Notes under the pieces: model-generated
What the model was told of the DNA's origin: nothing
The model's input: the letters and a program-made list of their open reading frames with translations, nothing else
Database searches by the model: none
Translations under genes and position numbers: made by a program
NCBI RefSeq assembly: GCF_018219155.1
Contig: NZ_CP056123.1
Location: forward strand, 1,621,505 to 1,685,504
Reading direction: 5' to 3'
Length of the DNA stretch: 64,000 nt
Origin: Moritella sp. 24
GTDB lineage: Bacteria; Pseudomonadota; Gammaproteobacteria; Enterobacterales; Moritellaceae
Shown: piece after piece, positions 29,167-37,921 of the stretch
How the letters are laid out: each line of letters starts with the position of its first letter
Numbering within the stretch: the first letter of the stretch is position 1

Positions 29167-29676
29167 TTATAATAAGTCAGAATCAAGAACCACATCGCAA
29201 CCTAACGCCAGCGTTGTTGTTATTTGTTCTTTATATACTGTATTAATGCAAACGGAGTCTTCTATTTTAGTTTTGACTGTAATGCCTTTCCATGAATTTA
29301 AAAGTGTTAGCAGTACCTTCGCTTCACCTTCTCTGTTGGTCATTGCTTTTAAGATGGGATCTGCACTTGTGTCGTTGTTTTCATCTATGCTGTAGACTTC
29401 AATGTAAAATTCACCGGCGTAATCAAGCGGTATACCACTTGCTTGGCTAATTGTGCTGACGTGTTTTAAATTAATTACTTCTGAGTTTTCCATTGACCAA
29501 TCAAAGCCTGTCGGAATTATCGTATCTGAAAAAGCAGCTGGCGCAGACCCTGAGTTACCATTTACATGGCCACCTGTACCGGAGTTGCTTGCATTCCCAT
29601 TTGGGCTAGAGTCACCACTGCCACAACCGGCCAGTAATATAGATGTTACAAATAATACAAGGGGAGTTTTCTTCAT
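29167..29676 (-). CDS. unknown lipoprotein paired with LruC protein
   Basis: A 169-residue lipoprotein: signal peptide with lipobox LLAGC (cysteine near residue 18), then a low-complexity Gly/Ser/Asn linker to about residue 45. A compact domain (PTGFDWSMENSEVINL, YAGEFYIEVYS, LLTLLNSWKGITVKTKIED) with two cysteines follows. The linker suggests that it holds a domain away from the membrane. It is first in the LruC operon. No family is recognised; it may be an outer-membrane partner of the LruC protein. Confidence 0.8.
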   Translation of the reverse strand: MKKTPLVLFVTSILLAGCGSGDSSPNGNASNSGTGGHVNGNSGSAPAAFSDTIIPTGFDWSMENSEVINLKHVSTISQASGIPLDYAGEFYIEVYSIDENNDTSADPILKAMTNREGEAKVLLTLLNSWKGITVKTKIEDSVCINTVYKEQITTTLALGCDVVLDSDLL

Positions 29677-29974
29677 AGTTTACACCTTATTTCATCATTT
29701 TCGGTAAATGCAAAACTCAAGATTTTAGAAATTGAAAATCCATATTACGTTTACCCCGAATCTTGTAAGGGTTATTGCAAAGCGGGTGCCAGTTTGTCAT
29801 TGCTATATTAAACAATGACTTATGTTTTTAGTGTGGATTTGTGCTTTATTGATTCGCATTTTGCAATGCAAAGTTGGATGCAAATATCGGAGAAAGAAGA
29901 AATGATCATGTATTGACGTAGTGTTAAAGCATAAGACAAAATAACGCATTAAGTAAATCTAATTGGAAATGACT

Positions 29975-30169
29975 ATGAACGGCACAAACAGAACGAATAT
30001 TAAGAAAGGTTTAGCGGTATCGATTGTATTAAAGCAAGACCAACGCAGTGGTAATTTGACTGATGGGATAGTAAAAGACATTTTAACTAATTCGCCAAAT
30101 CATCCACACGGTATTAAAGTGCGTTTAGAAAATGGCGATGTGGGTAGGGTTAAGATTGTTAAGGAGTAG
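29975..30169 (+). CDS. YwbE family protein (DUF2196)
   Basis: A 64-residue protein. The start is set at ATG 29975 (MNGTNR), because the Bacillus relative YwbE also begins MNG. In-frame ATG 29969 and TTG 29963 are alternatives. The sequence is the characteristic GLAVSIVLKQDQRSG..TDGIVKDILTNSPNHPHGIKVRLENG. It is a small SH3-like or KOW-like beta fold, function unknown, widespread in bacteria. It is independent of the defence-like genes that follow. Confidence 0.88.
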   Translation: MNGTNRTNIKKGLAVSIVLKQDQRSGNLTDGIVKDILTNSPNHPHGIKVRLENGDVGRVKIVKE

Positions 30170-30250
30170 GGCCCTTACCTATATTTAGAATACTGATTAT
30201 GCTAATCTACCTCAGTCTCCACGCATTCAAATCTGAGGTTAAGATTAGCT

Positions 30251-31975
30251 ATGCACGCCAATTTTTATGATGTTAATGCTCAACAGTTAGCAGATCAATA
30301 TCTATCAAAATCCTTCGAAGAAGTACATGCTGCATGGGCTGAATTCTTACCTCCAATTTTAAAAAAATCTAACGCGCGTATTCTTGATTTAGGTGCTGGA
30401 GCTGGGCGTGATAGTAAATATCTTGCTGAGCAGGGGCAAGTAAACGACATCAGCATTGTTGCTGTGGAACCAGCTAAGCTATTAGCTGAAATTGGTCAGC
30501 AACAAACGCAAGGTTTAAATGTAAAGTGGGTAGAAGACTCATTACCTGCACTAGATGTTGTTAGCCGCCAAGAAGTCAGTTTTGATCTAATCCTACTCAG
30601 CGCTGTGTGGATGCACATCCCTAAAAGCGAACGATCTCGTGCGATTCGTAAATTAGCTAACCTACTTAAGCCAGGTGCGAAATTAGTTATATCTCTGCGT
30701 CATGGCCCTAGTGGTGATGAACGTAAAATGCATGATGTTAGCACCGAAGAGTTAGAGTTATTGGCGAAGACCGTTGGGCTATCTGTTGTACTTAAAACTG
30801 AGCATGATAGCGACAAACTTGGTCGTGATACTGTGCATTGGCAAACAGTGGTATTACAGTTACCTGACGATGGTTCGGGTGCATTTCCCTTTATTCGTCA
30901 TGTAGCATTGAATGATGGTAAAGCAGCGACACATAAATTGGCATTAATGCGCGTATTATTACGTATTGCTGATGGTCACCCGGGGGCAGTCATCCGCCGA
31001 GAGCATACTTTGCAAGGTAGCCGAGTTATATTACCTGTGGGGCTGGTGGCATTATATTGGTGTCATCAATACAAGATCCTTATTGACCAGCATGGCTTAT
31101 ACCAAACCCCAAATAAAAAACCGAATATGGGATTCATGAAAGAGGATGGTTGGCATCAATTAACTCATCGTTCAGCGACAGATTATCGTATTGGCCATCT
31201 CTTTGTTGGAAAGGATGCAAATGCATTACACCGGACGTTAACAGCGGCTGTAAGTAATATTAAAAACATGCCCTGTAAATATATAACCTTGCCTAACAGT
31301 GATGTCAGTGTATTTGAAGTGGAAAGTAAAACGGTACGAGCCAAAGACAGCTTATTTTTAGATATGGAGTCTTTATCGCAATGGGGTGAGTTTTCACTAC
31401 CTGAAACAGTATGGAATGCCTTTGCACGTTATGCGTGTTGGGTTGAACCTGTGCTTGTCAGTGAATGGATGAAAACGATGAAAGGCTATCAAGGTAACCA
31501 AAGTCCTGAGCAGCAACTAGCAATTGTTAACTCATTAGATTGGTTAGAGGCAAAGCGCAATACCACCGAGATTCGTAATCGTCTTGAGTTGTTACAGCAA
31601 ACACAAAGTCAGCAATGTGTTTGGTCTGGTAAAGTATTAAAGCAAGAATTTGCTATTGACCACTGCATGCCATTCGCACGCTGGCCGAATAACGACCTCT
31701 GGAATCTACTGCCAAGTGACAGCAAAGTTAACGGCCAAAAAAGTGATAGCCTGCCCACTGCTAGAAAGCTCAAGAATGCGAAACCTTTGATTATCGAATG
31801 GTGGCAGCAAGCTTGGAATAATGACCAAGCAGACTCAATACGCTTTTTTGCTGAAGCTAATATAGCCTTACCTGGGCTCACTACGACTAACACCTCAATC
31901 GATGATCTGTTCGAAGCGTTAGAGTTACAGCGTGGGCGACTGAAAGAAATGCAGCAGTTGAGGGAGTGGGGATAG
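30251..31975 (+). CDS. SAM methyltransferase - HNH endonuclease fusion protein
   Basis: A 574-residue fusion. Residues 1-215 form a class I SAM-dependent methyltransferase with motif I LDLGAGAG at 45-52 and further motifs (VAVEP, FDLILLSAVWMHIP, LLKPGAKLVISL). No DPPY/NPPY DNA-adenine motif is seen, so its target may not be DNA bases. The middle (220-440) contains a domain I do not recognise. The C-terminus (about 455-505) holds an HNH nuclease: CVWSGKVL, IDHCMPF, NDLWNLLPSD..N..K. The combination suggests a role in modification or restriction of nucleic acids. It lies upstream of a helicase-nuclease gene and a zinc-ribbon ORF on the same strand. Confidence 0.8.
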   Translation: MHANFYDVNAQQLADQYLSKSFEEVHAAWAEFLPPILKKSNARILDLGAGAGRDSKYLAEQGQVNDISIVAVEPAKLLAEIGQQQTQGLNVKWVEDSLPALDVVSRQEVSFDLILLSAVWMHIPKSERSRAIRKLANLLKPGAKLVISLRHGPSGDERKMHDVSTEELELLAKTVGLSVVLKTEHDSDKLGRDTVHWQTVVLQLPDDGSGAFPFIRHVALNDGKAATHKLALMRVLLRIADGHPGAVIRREHTLQGSRVILPVGLVALYWCHQYKILIDQHGLYQTPNKKPNMGFMKEDGWHQLTHRSATDYRIGHLFVGKDANALHRTLTAAVSNIKNMPCKYITLPNSDVSVFEVESKTVRAKDSLFLDMESLSQWGEFSLPETVWNAFARYACWVEPVLVSEWMKTMKGYQGNQSPEQQLAIVNSLDWLEAKRNTTEIRNRLELLQQTQSQQCVWSGKVLKQEFAIDHCMPFARWPNNDLWNLLPSDSKVNGQKSDSLPTARKLKNAKPLIIEWWQQAWNNDQADSIRFFAEANIALPGLTTTNTSIDDLFEALELQRGRLKEMQQLREWG

Positions 31976-32290
31976 TATCCCAAAGTTTCATTAGTACTAA
32001 ATCATTTAAATCAATATTAATGAACTTTGTTCTGATGAGTACTCTGCCATCAAGTTCGGTCACTTCATTTTTATAAGCTTATGAAAGTAAGGTGTGTTAA
32101 AAAGTCGTTTAGTATTAAAACTTTTACAAATGACACATCTGATTAAGCTATCTTTTCTAAATATATCCTCTTAACTATTTATTGTATAAACGAAATAGGC
32201 AAATAGCCTGTAAAGAGTAAGATCAGCATCAAATATACTATGGGAGTTATTTTATGGTAATCACGCTCAGTGAAAACGGAGATTAAATCG
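31976..32290. other. intergenic gap inside the defence-like module
   Basis: A 315-base AT-rich region between the methyltransferase-HNH gene and the zinc-ribbon ORF. It contains a ten-codon frame from ATG 32253 whose stop lies just before ATG 32291. No terminator was seen, so readthrough is possible. Confidence 0.35.
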
Positions 32291-32419
32291 ATGAACATCA
32301 AATCAATCACAAGCCTAAATCAAGGTGATCTATGTCCTAAATGTGGCTTAATTATCTGCATGCCACCTAATTTGATGGCTAACTGCCTTGGTTGTGGCTA
32401 TCTATTAACAGAAGATTAG
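32291..32419 (+). CDS. 42-aa zinc-ribbon micro-protein
   Basis: A short frame starting at ATG 32291 with GGAG in the preceding ten or so bases. It encodes 42 residues dominated by two knuckles, CPKCG and CLGCG, 14 residues apart, the classic four-cysteine zinc ribbon. The pattern is too regular to be chance. It sits between the methyltransferase-HNH gene and the helicase gene, so it may be a nucleic acid-binding accessory of that module, or a leader protein. Not recognised as a named family. Confidence 0.6.
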   Translation: MNIKSITSLNQGDLCPKCGLIICMPPNLMANCLGCGYLLTED

Positions 32420-32521
32420 CGAATACTTTATCAATACCGACTACATCAATGTGCAATTAGTACCGTTCGTTTAGAATACGCGACCAATCAACCTGCAAAT
32501 ACATAACAAAGAGCCTCATTA

Positions 32522-33199
32522 ATGCAAAAAGACATCCAAGCGCAGTTTCAACAAAGCAGTAAAGAATTGCTTGATATGGGACTGCGGGGGAATACCTTAC
32601 TCAGTTTTAATAAATCAGCGAAAACCTTAGATATTGTCGATGAAAAATCAACGCAAGTATTCGATTTATTAGTTGAGAAAAAGAAGGCAATGAACTTTTT
32701 GCCTATCCCGTCAGACTTGGATGACGAAGATGCTGATGACAGCACAGGCTTGACACTAAAAGCACTGCAAACACATTTAGAAGAAAGCAAAGGGGACGAT
32801 CGTCATCTTGATGCTTCATTACAAACGCAACTAACCACAAGACAGTTAGAGCAACAACTGATTCGTTTAAATGCAGATGCACTGACTTTTATTCAAGAGC
32901 AAGGCGTCGACCTGCTTTACCTTGCGACTGGTTTTATCAAATGGTTTGAAAGTGATGTATCAGATAAACCGCGTTATGCACCTTTGGTTCTTATCCCTGT
33001 CGAGATGACCCGTAATGCAGCAGGTGAATCATTTAAAATCAACTTTACGGATGCTGACCTCGGCCCAAATCTAACTTTAGCCGCCAAGTTGAAATCTGAA
33101 TTTGGGATTACATTACCTACATTTGAAGTGGATGAGGCATTTACTTTAGAAGGATATTTTGATGAGGTGAGTAAAGCCATTAAAACAGAACCGAGATGA
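32522..33199 (+). pseudogene. DUF4011 N-terminal part of helicase, cut by in-frame TGA
   Basis: The 225-codon frame begins at ATG 32522 and carries the DUF4011 domain. Recognisable stretches are LLDMGLRGNTLLSF near 18-31, DLLYLATGFIKW near 130, and YAPLVLIPVEMTR near 155. It ends in TGA at 33197-33199. Reading through this codon keeps the same frame into the helicase half (33224 is in phase). The protein around it, KTEPR-stop-VLEPNKIAMGFFSF, matches the join seen in intact relatives, where from memory a tryptophan is usual. TGG to TGA is therefore the likely change. The fragment alone lacks any helicase motif. Confidence 0.8.
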
Positions 33200-33223
33200 G
33201 TACTTGAACCGAACAAGATTGCA

Positions 33224-36200
33224 ATGGGGTTCTTCTCATTCGGTAAATTCCAGATGTATCAAGACTTGTCTGATGAAGCATGGCCAGAAGGAAAAAAACC
33301 GCACCAACACGGGGTAATATCAAAACTGTTCGGTGAGGGTTTTGAAGTTGACCGTACTGAACTTGCTAGTGCAGATATGGATGTAAACACCGTCGAGAAG
33401 TTACATCTGGTTTTGGATTCGGATTCAAGCCAAACAGAAGCGGTACTCGCAGCGAAAGCGGGAAGTAACTTGGTGATACAAGGACCTCCGGGAACAGGTA
33501 AATCACAAACTATTACGAACATCATCTCGCAAGCGTTGGCTGATAACAAAAAAGTATTGTTTGTTGCCGAGAAGATGGCTGCGTTAGAGGTGGTAAAACG
33601 TCGATTAGATAATTGTCATTTGGGTGATGCAGTGCTGGAACTACACAGCCATAAAGCCAATAAGAAATCAGTGTTATCAGCATTAGAATCAAGCTTATTA
33701 CAAGACGAGCCATTAAGCCCTTCGCGTCACGACGATATTCACAAATTAACGGAACTGCGTGCCAAGCTAGACCAATATTGCGAAGCCGCGAATACCTCTA
33801 TTCTTGCCAGTGAAAAATCATATGTCACAGCATTAGGCGAGTCATTAAAGTTTGAACGTTTGACGATGGATATTGAGGCTCAGCCTTTACCATTAGCGAC
33901 ACAATGGACTGCACGTGAATACAGTCAGGCACTAGGTAAGATCCAAGAGCTAGTCACGCATTTAGAAGCGCATAAGGCACCGAGTCATAACAGCTTCAGT
34001 GCGACTAGCCTTGATGATTTTTCACCTATATTACAAAAACAAGCAAAGCGTACTTTAAATAAAGCGATTGTTGATACCAACAAATTAATAGCGGAAGTAC
34101 AGCAGGTTACTTCGACGTTATCTGTTTCTGTTCCCGTATCGTTGGCTGATTGCGATGCCGTTATCGCACAAACTATTGCAATGATTGAAAAACCAGATTT
34201 TGGTGATATCGATTGCAGTAAAGCCTTATGGTTAAAGCATTGCGATAAATTAATCGAGCTTATTGCACAAGGTATTGAGTTAGATAAGCAAAAACAAACG
34301 TTGGCTGAGACCTTTATTGATGCAGCGTTCGACTTTGATTGGTTATCTGTTCGTGCTGCACTGGTTAATTACGGCAGTAAATGGTGGCGATTCTGTTCAG
34401 GCAATTACCGTAATGCAAAAGCAAGTTTTGCTGGCATGATGAAACAGGGCTTACAAGGTAATGCGGTTGATTGGCTGAATCAAGTTGATGCTTTACTGGC
34501 GTATAAAAGTGCATCTACACGTTTTAATGAACAAAACACCGTGTTAGTGACCACTATCGGTAACGATTGGCAAGGCAGCCAAACAGAATGGCTACATGTC
34601 GAAACCGCAGCAAGGTGGTTGCAGCAATGTTATCAACAAACCAATACACAAACTGATGGTGATGTATGGGAGTCGTACGTCTCAACGCCATTACCCGCAG
34701 AATTTGACGACGCACTTGTAGCGCGTTTGACGGGATTGCAAACGGATATAACAGCACTCCTGAGTGAGTTAGCGGTGCAATTGCACATTGATGCGCCATT
34801 ACTGATGTCTCGTTTACAGTTAACATCGATTGATAAGATGATTGCAGGTGACGCTCATGCGTGGGCTGTTGATTTAGATAACGTCTATGCGTTGACGCGT
34901 TTCAATCGTTTAAAAGCCGAATGTCAGACTCTTGAATTGGCTGAGTGGGTATTAAACGCAGCAGATTGGCAGCATGAACCAGTGCTACTCAAGCAGCAAT
35001 TCGAACTGAGTTATTACCGTGAATTAATCAATTATGCTTACGGTAATATTGACGAGATCCGTTATTTCGATCGTGTTGCTCATGAAAAGGTGATTGAAGA
35101 ATACAAAAAGGTGGATAGTCAGTTGTTCACTTTTTCACAAGAAGCGTTGGTCCGTCGTCTATTTGAAAATCAGCCTGATGCAACCGCAAAAGGTGAAGTG
35201 GAAATACTGCGTCGTGAATTTAATAAGAAGCGTCGCCAACTGCCGTTACGTCGTTTGCTTATCCAAGCGGGCAGAGCAGTACAACAGATTAAACCTGTGT
35301 TTATGATGAGCCCAATGTCTATTGCGACTTACTTACAGCCAGGTGTTGTAGAGTTTGATTTAGTGGTGTTTGATGAAGCATCACAAGTCAAAGTTGCAGA
35401 TGCACTTGGTGCCATATTACGAGCAAAACAAGTGATTGTTGTGGGTGATACTAAACAGATGCCACCGACAGACTTCTTTGGTAAACAACTCGAGATGGAT
35501 GACGAAGAGGCTGAAAACAGTGTAACAGCTGATATGGAAAGTATCTTGGGCATGTTTTTATCGGCAGGTACTCCCGAACGTATGTTGAAATGGCACTATC
35601 GTAGTCGCCACGAGTCATTGATTGCGGTATCGAATCAAGAATTTTATAACAATCAGTTATTGATTTTTCCATCGCCGGGCATTAACCCAATGGCGAAAGG
35701 TTTATCGTTTAATCATGATGCTGACAGCAGTTACGATAAGGGTAATTCGCGTACTAACTTAGGTGAGGAACAGTCAGTAGCAAAAGCCGTCATGTTACAT
35801 GCTGAAACGAAGCCGAGTATGACCTTAGGTGTTGTGGCCTTTAGTACCGCGCAAAGCAATGCGATCTTATTTGAAGTTGAGCGCTTACGTAAGGAGCAAC
35901 CAGAGTTAGAGCACTTCTTTGCTAACCGTGAAGATGGTGAGCACTTTTTCGTGAAAAACTTGGAAAATGTGCAGGGTGATGAGCGTGACACTATTTTCAT
36001 TAGTATTGGTTATGGGCGTACAGCAGAAGGGCGCTTAGGCTTAAACTTCGGTCCACTCAACCGTGATGGTGGTGAACGTCGCTTAAACGTATTGATATCA
36101 CGTGCACGCATGGCCATGGAAGTATTTGCTAACTTTACTGCAACCGATATGGGAACCAGTGATGCGTCACCATTTGGTGTGCGAGCCCTAAAACACTTCT

Positions 36201-37324
36201 TACAATATGCTGAAACAGGCGTGTTAGTGAAACAGGAAGAAACCGGCAAAGCGCCAGACTCGCCATTCGAAGAAGAAGTTATCTACGCGATACAGCAATT
36301 GGGTTACAAGGTAGAGCCGCAAGTTGGCTGTGCAGGCTTTTATATTGATATAGCAGTGCGAGACCCAAATAATCCGGGACGTTATATGCTCGCTGTTGAA
36401 TGTGATGGTGCGACGTATCATAGTTCTCGAACTGCTCGTGATCGTGATCGTATTCGCCAAAATGTTTTAGAGGGATTAGGTTGGCGTTTCCATCGTATCT
36501 GGAGTACTGATTGGTTTCGTAATGCGCATAAAGAAACACAACGATTAGATGACAGCATTAAAGCATCCATTGCCTTTTATCAGGCGCTAGATGTACAACC
36601 TAAAGATACGGCTGTTGTCGTTAATCACAATCATGTCGTTGAGAAAGCAGCGATTGAGCGTGTAACTGTTGAGCGCACTAATCATCAGGTTAATTATACC
36701 TGTTGTGCATTAGCTGAACTTTATTTAACGGTGAATCATACCATTCCTGAAGTATCTACCAGCGTTCTTGCGCAAGACATTGCTAAGATTGTGAGTGTAG
36801 AGTCACCTATTCATATTAAGCAAGTGGGTCAGCGATTACTATCAGCAGTTGGTTCAACGCGTTCGGGGGCTAAAATTAACCGCTCTATCGTAGCGGCGAC
36901 ACAATTATTGGTGGGCAAAGGTGACGTAATCTTAGATGGTGATTACCTTTTATCTGCAGCACACTGCACGAAAATAAACAGTACGGTAATAAACAGTACG
37001 GTAATAAACAGTACGGCAATAAATAGCTCTCAAATTGCAAACGACCTACGCACATTTACTGTTCGTCACCGTGGTGAATTACCGAACAGTGAGCGTAAAC
37101 TAGACCTGATCCATGATGATGAGATAAAAGCAGCTATTCGTACTGTTGTTGAAGGCGCTTACTCGATATTAACACAAGACACGATGGCGTCAGCAATCGA
37201 CTTACTCGGCTTTGGTAATTTAAGTGCGCAAATGAAACAACGCTTAACCCAGCTGGTGGATGAAATGGTACAGGACAATATACTTAACTCTCGCGGTGAT
37301 GTATTAAGTTTAGAAACAGCGTAA
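33224..37324 (+). CDS. DUF4011-family superfamily 1 helicase with MTES_1575-type nuclease (C-terminal part)
   Basis: A 1366-residue frame, the larger part of a protein of about 1600 residues. Walker A GPPGTGKS is at 87-94 and Walker B DLVVFDEAS near 712-720. The UPF1-like C-terminal motifs QGDERDTIFIS and RLNVLISRAR are at about 910-960. A Vsr/PD-(D/E)XK-like nuclease (MTES_1575 type) follows at about 1010-1110, with DIAVRD and AVECDGATYH. The end resembles DUF3320. Such helicase-nucleases are typical of defence islands. The start at ATG 33224 is only the first Met after the TGA; no clear ribosome site is seen, so it may not be made. The module lies downstream of the methyltransferase-HNH gene. 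Confidence 0.82.
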   Translation: MGFFSFGKFQMYQDLSDEAWPEGKKPHQHGVISKLFGEGFEVDRTELASADMDVNTVEKLHLVLDSDSSQTEAVLAAKAGSNLVIQGPPGTGKSQTITNIISQALADNKKVLFVAEKMAALEVVKRRLDNCHLGDAVLELHSHKANKKSVLSALESSLLQDEPLSPSRHDDIHKLTELRAKLDQYCEAANTSILASEKSYVTALGESLKFERLTMDIEAQPLPLATQWTAREYSQALGKIQELVTHLEAHKAPSHNSFSATSLDDFSPILQKQAKRTLNKAIVDTNKLIAEVQQVTSTLSVSVPVSLADCDAVIAQTIAMIEKPDFGDIDCSKALWLKHCDKLIELIAQGIELDKQKQTLAETFIDAAFDFDWLSVRAALVNYGSKWWRFCSGNYRNAKASFAGMMKQGLQGNAVDWLNQVDALLAYKSASTRFNEQNTVLVTTIGNDWQGSQTEWLHVETAARWLQQCYQQTNTQTDGDVWESYVSTPLPAEFDDALVARLTGLQTDITALLSELAVQLHIDAPLLMSRLQLTSIDKMIAGDAHAWAVDLDNVYALTRFNRLKAECQTLELAEWVLNAADWQHEPVLLKQQFELSYYRELINYAYGNIDEIRYFDRVAHEKVIEEYKKVDSQLFTFSQEALVRRLFENQPDATAKGEVEILRREFNKKRRQLPLRRLLIQAGRAVQQIKPVFMMSPMSIATYLQPGVVEFDLVVFDEASQVKVADALGAILRAKQVIVVGDTKQMPPTDFFGKQLEMDDEEAENSVTADMESILGMFLSAGTPERMLKWHYRSRHESLIAVSNQEFYNNQLLIFPSPGINPMAKGLSFNHDADSSYDKGNSRTNLGEEQSVAKAVMLHAETKPSMTLGVVAFSTAQSNAILFEVERLRKEQPELEHFFANREDGEHFFVKNLENVQGDERDTIFISIGYGRTAEGRLGLNFGPLNRDGGERRLNVLISRARMAMEVFANFTATDMGTSDASPFGVRALKHFLQYAETGVLVKQEETGKAPDSPFEEEVIYAIQQLGYKVEPQVGCAGFYIDIAVRDPNNPGRYMLAVECDGATYHSSRTARDRDRIRQNVLEGLGWRFHRIWSTDWFRNAHKETQRLDDSIKASIAFYQALDVQPKDTAVVVNHNHVVEKAAIERVTVERTNHQVNYTCCALAELYLTVNHTIPEVSTSVLAQDIAKIVSVESPIHIKQVGQRLLSAVGSTRSGAKINRSIVAATQLLVGKGDVILDGDYLLSAAHCTKINSTVINSTVINSTAINSSQIANDLRTFTVRHRGELPNSERKLDLIHDDEIKAAIRTVVEGAYSILTQDTMASAIDLLGFGNLSAQMKQRLTQLVDEMVQDNILNSRGDVLSLETA
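36973..37027 (+). repeat. 15-bp in-frame tandem repeat in the helicase gene
   Basis: AATAAACAGTACGGT is repeated at 36973, 36988 and 37003, with a degenerate partial copy after that. It encodes INSTV units in a linker after the nuclease domain. Copy changes keep the frame, so it gives length variation only. Confidence 0.9.
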
Positions 37325-37381
37325 GTCATGCTTAGCGGCTAGTTATTAAGTGAGTTATTAAGTTAGTCATTAAGTTAGTTT

Positions 37382-37412
37382 AAAACAGCCTCATGTAGAG
37401 GCTGTTTTATTT
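37382..37412 (+). terminator. Rho-independent terminator after the helicase gene
   Basis: AAAACAGCCTC (37382-37392) pairs with GAGGCTGTTTT (37398-37408), a perfect 11-bp stem followed by T-rich sequence. It marks the end of the defence-like transcript. Confidence 0.88.
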
Positions 37413-37460
37413 TCAATACGTGTGAACAGATAATAAATTTTTAATTTTAAGGATTATTGT

Positions 37461-37709
37461 ATGAATCGCTCCTCGCATAACCAAATAACAGACCCTGAAG
37501 TCGTCGATTATTTACAGCGCGCATTGTTCTTTGATGAGGTTGAGGTCTATTGGCGCGAAAATCATGGTATGTGCCCAGGTAGTATTATTGACGCCCTTGC
37601 TGATATGGTACCGGATACTCATATAATGGAAGTGAATTATATTCCGCTAAAGCGTGTCGTTGAGATCTGGAATGGGGCAGATATTGACGATATGTGGATA
37701 CAGATCTAA
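37461..37709 (+). CDS. unknown 82-aa acidic protein
   Basis: An 82-residue acidic protein with no signal or membrane segment. It contains VVDYLQRALFFDEVEVYWRENHGMCPGSIIDALADMVP. It is preceded by AAGGAT as a plausible ribosome site. I recognise no family. It follows the terminator of the helicase gene and precedes a gap, so it is a separate unit. Confidence 0.6.
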   Translation: MNRSSHNQITDPEVVDYLQRALFFDEVEVYWRENHGMCPGSIIDALADMVPDTHIMEVNYIPLKRVVEIWNGADIDDMWIQI

Positions 37710-37921
37710 CAATATCAAAAATCTGTAAACCTCCCCCCACCATTACACGTTCCCATACGCCATGAAAAAATGGGATGTAGCATGGAAATATATCATTTTA
37801 AGACACTAATTTATAAACGATATATGAATAAATCTTCATTTTGTAGTATTTTGCTATTCACACATGATGTGTACATCTCTGTCGTTATTCGATGTGAGGT
37901 TCTTATTAGGATGAGTTAATA

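Noticed and set aside
33197-33199. TGA read as selenocysteine
   Set aside because: The family position is expected to be tryptophan and no convincing SECIS hairpin was seen directly downstream; only a weak GAACC/GGTTC pairing.
37762-37809. 15-codon frame in the gap before the DUF726 gene
   Set aside because: No ribosome site and no recognisable feature; likely chance.
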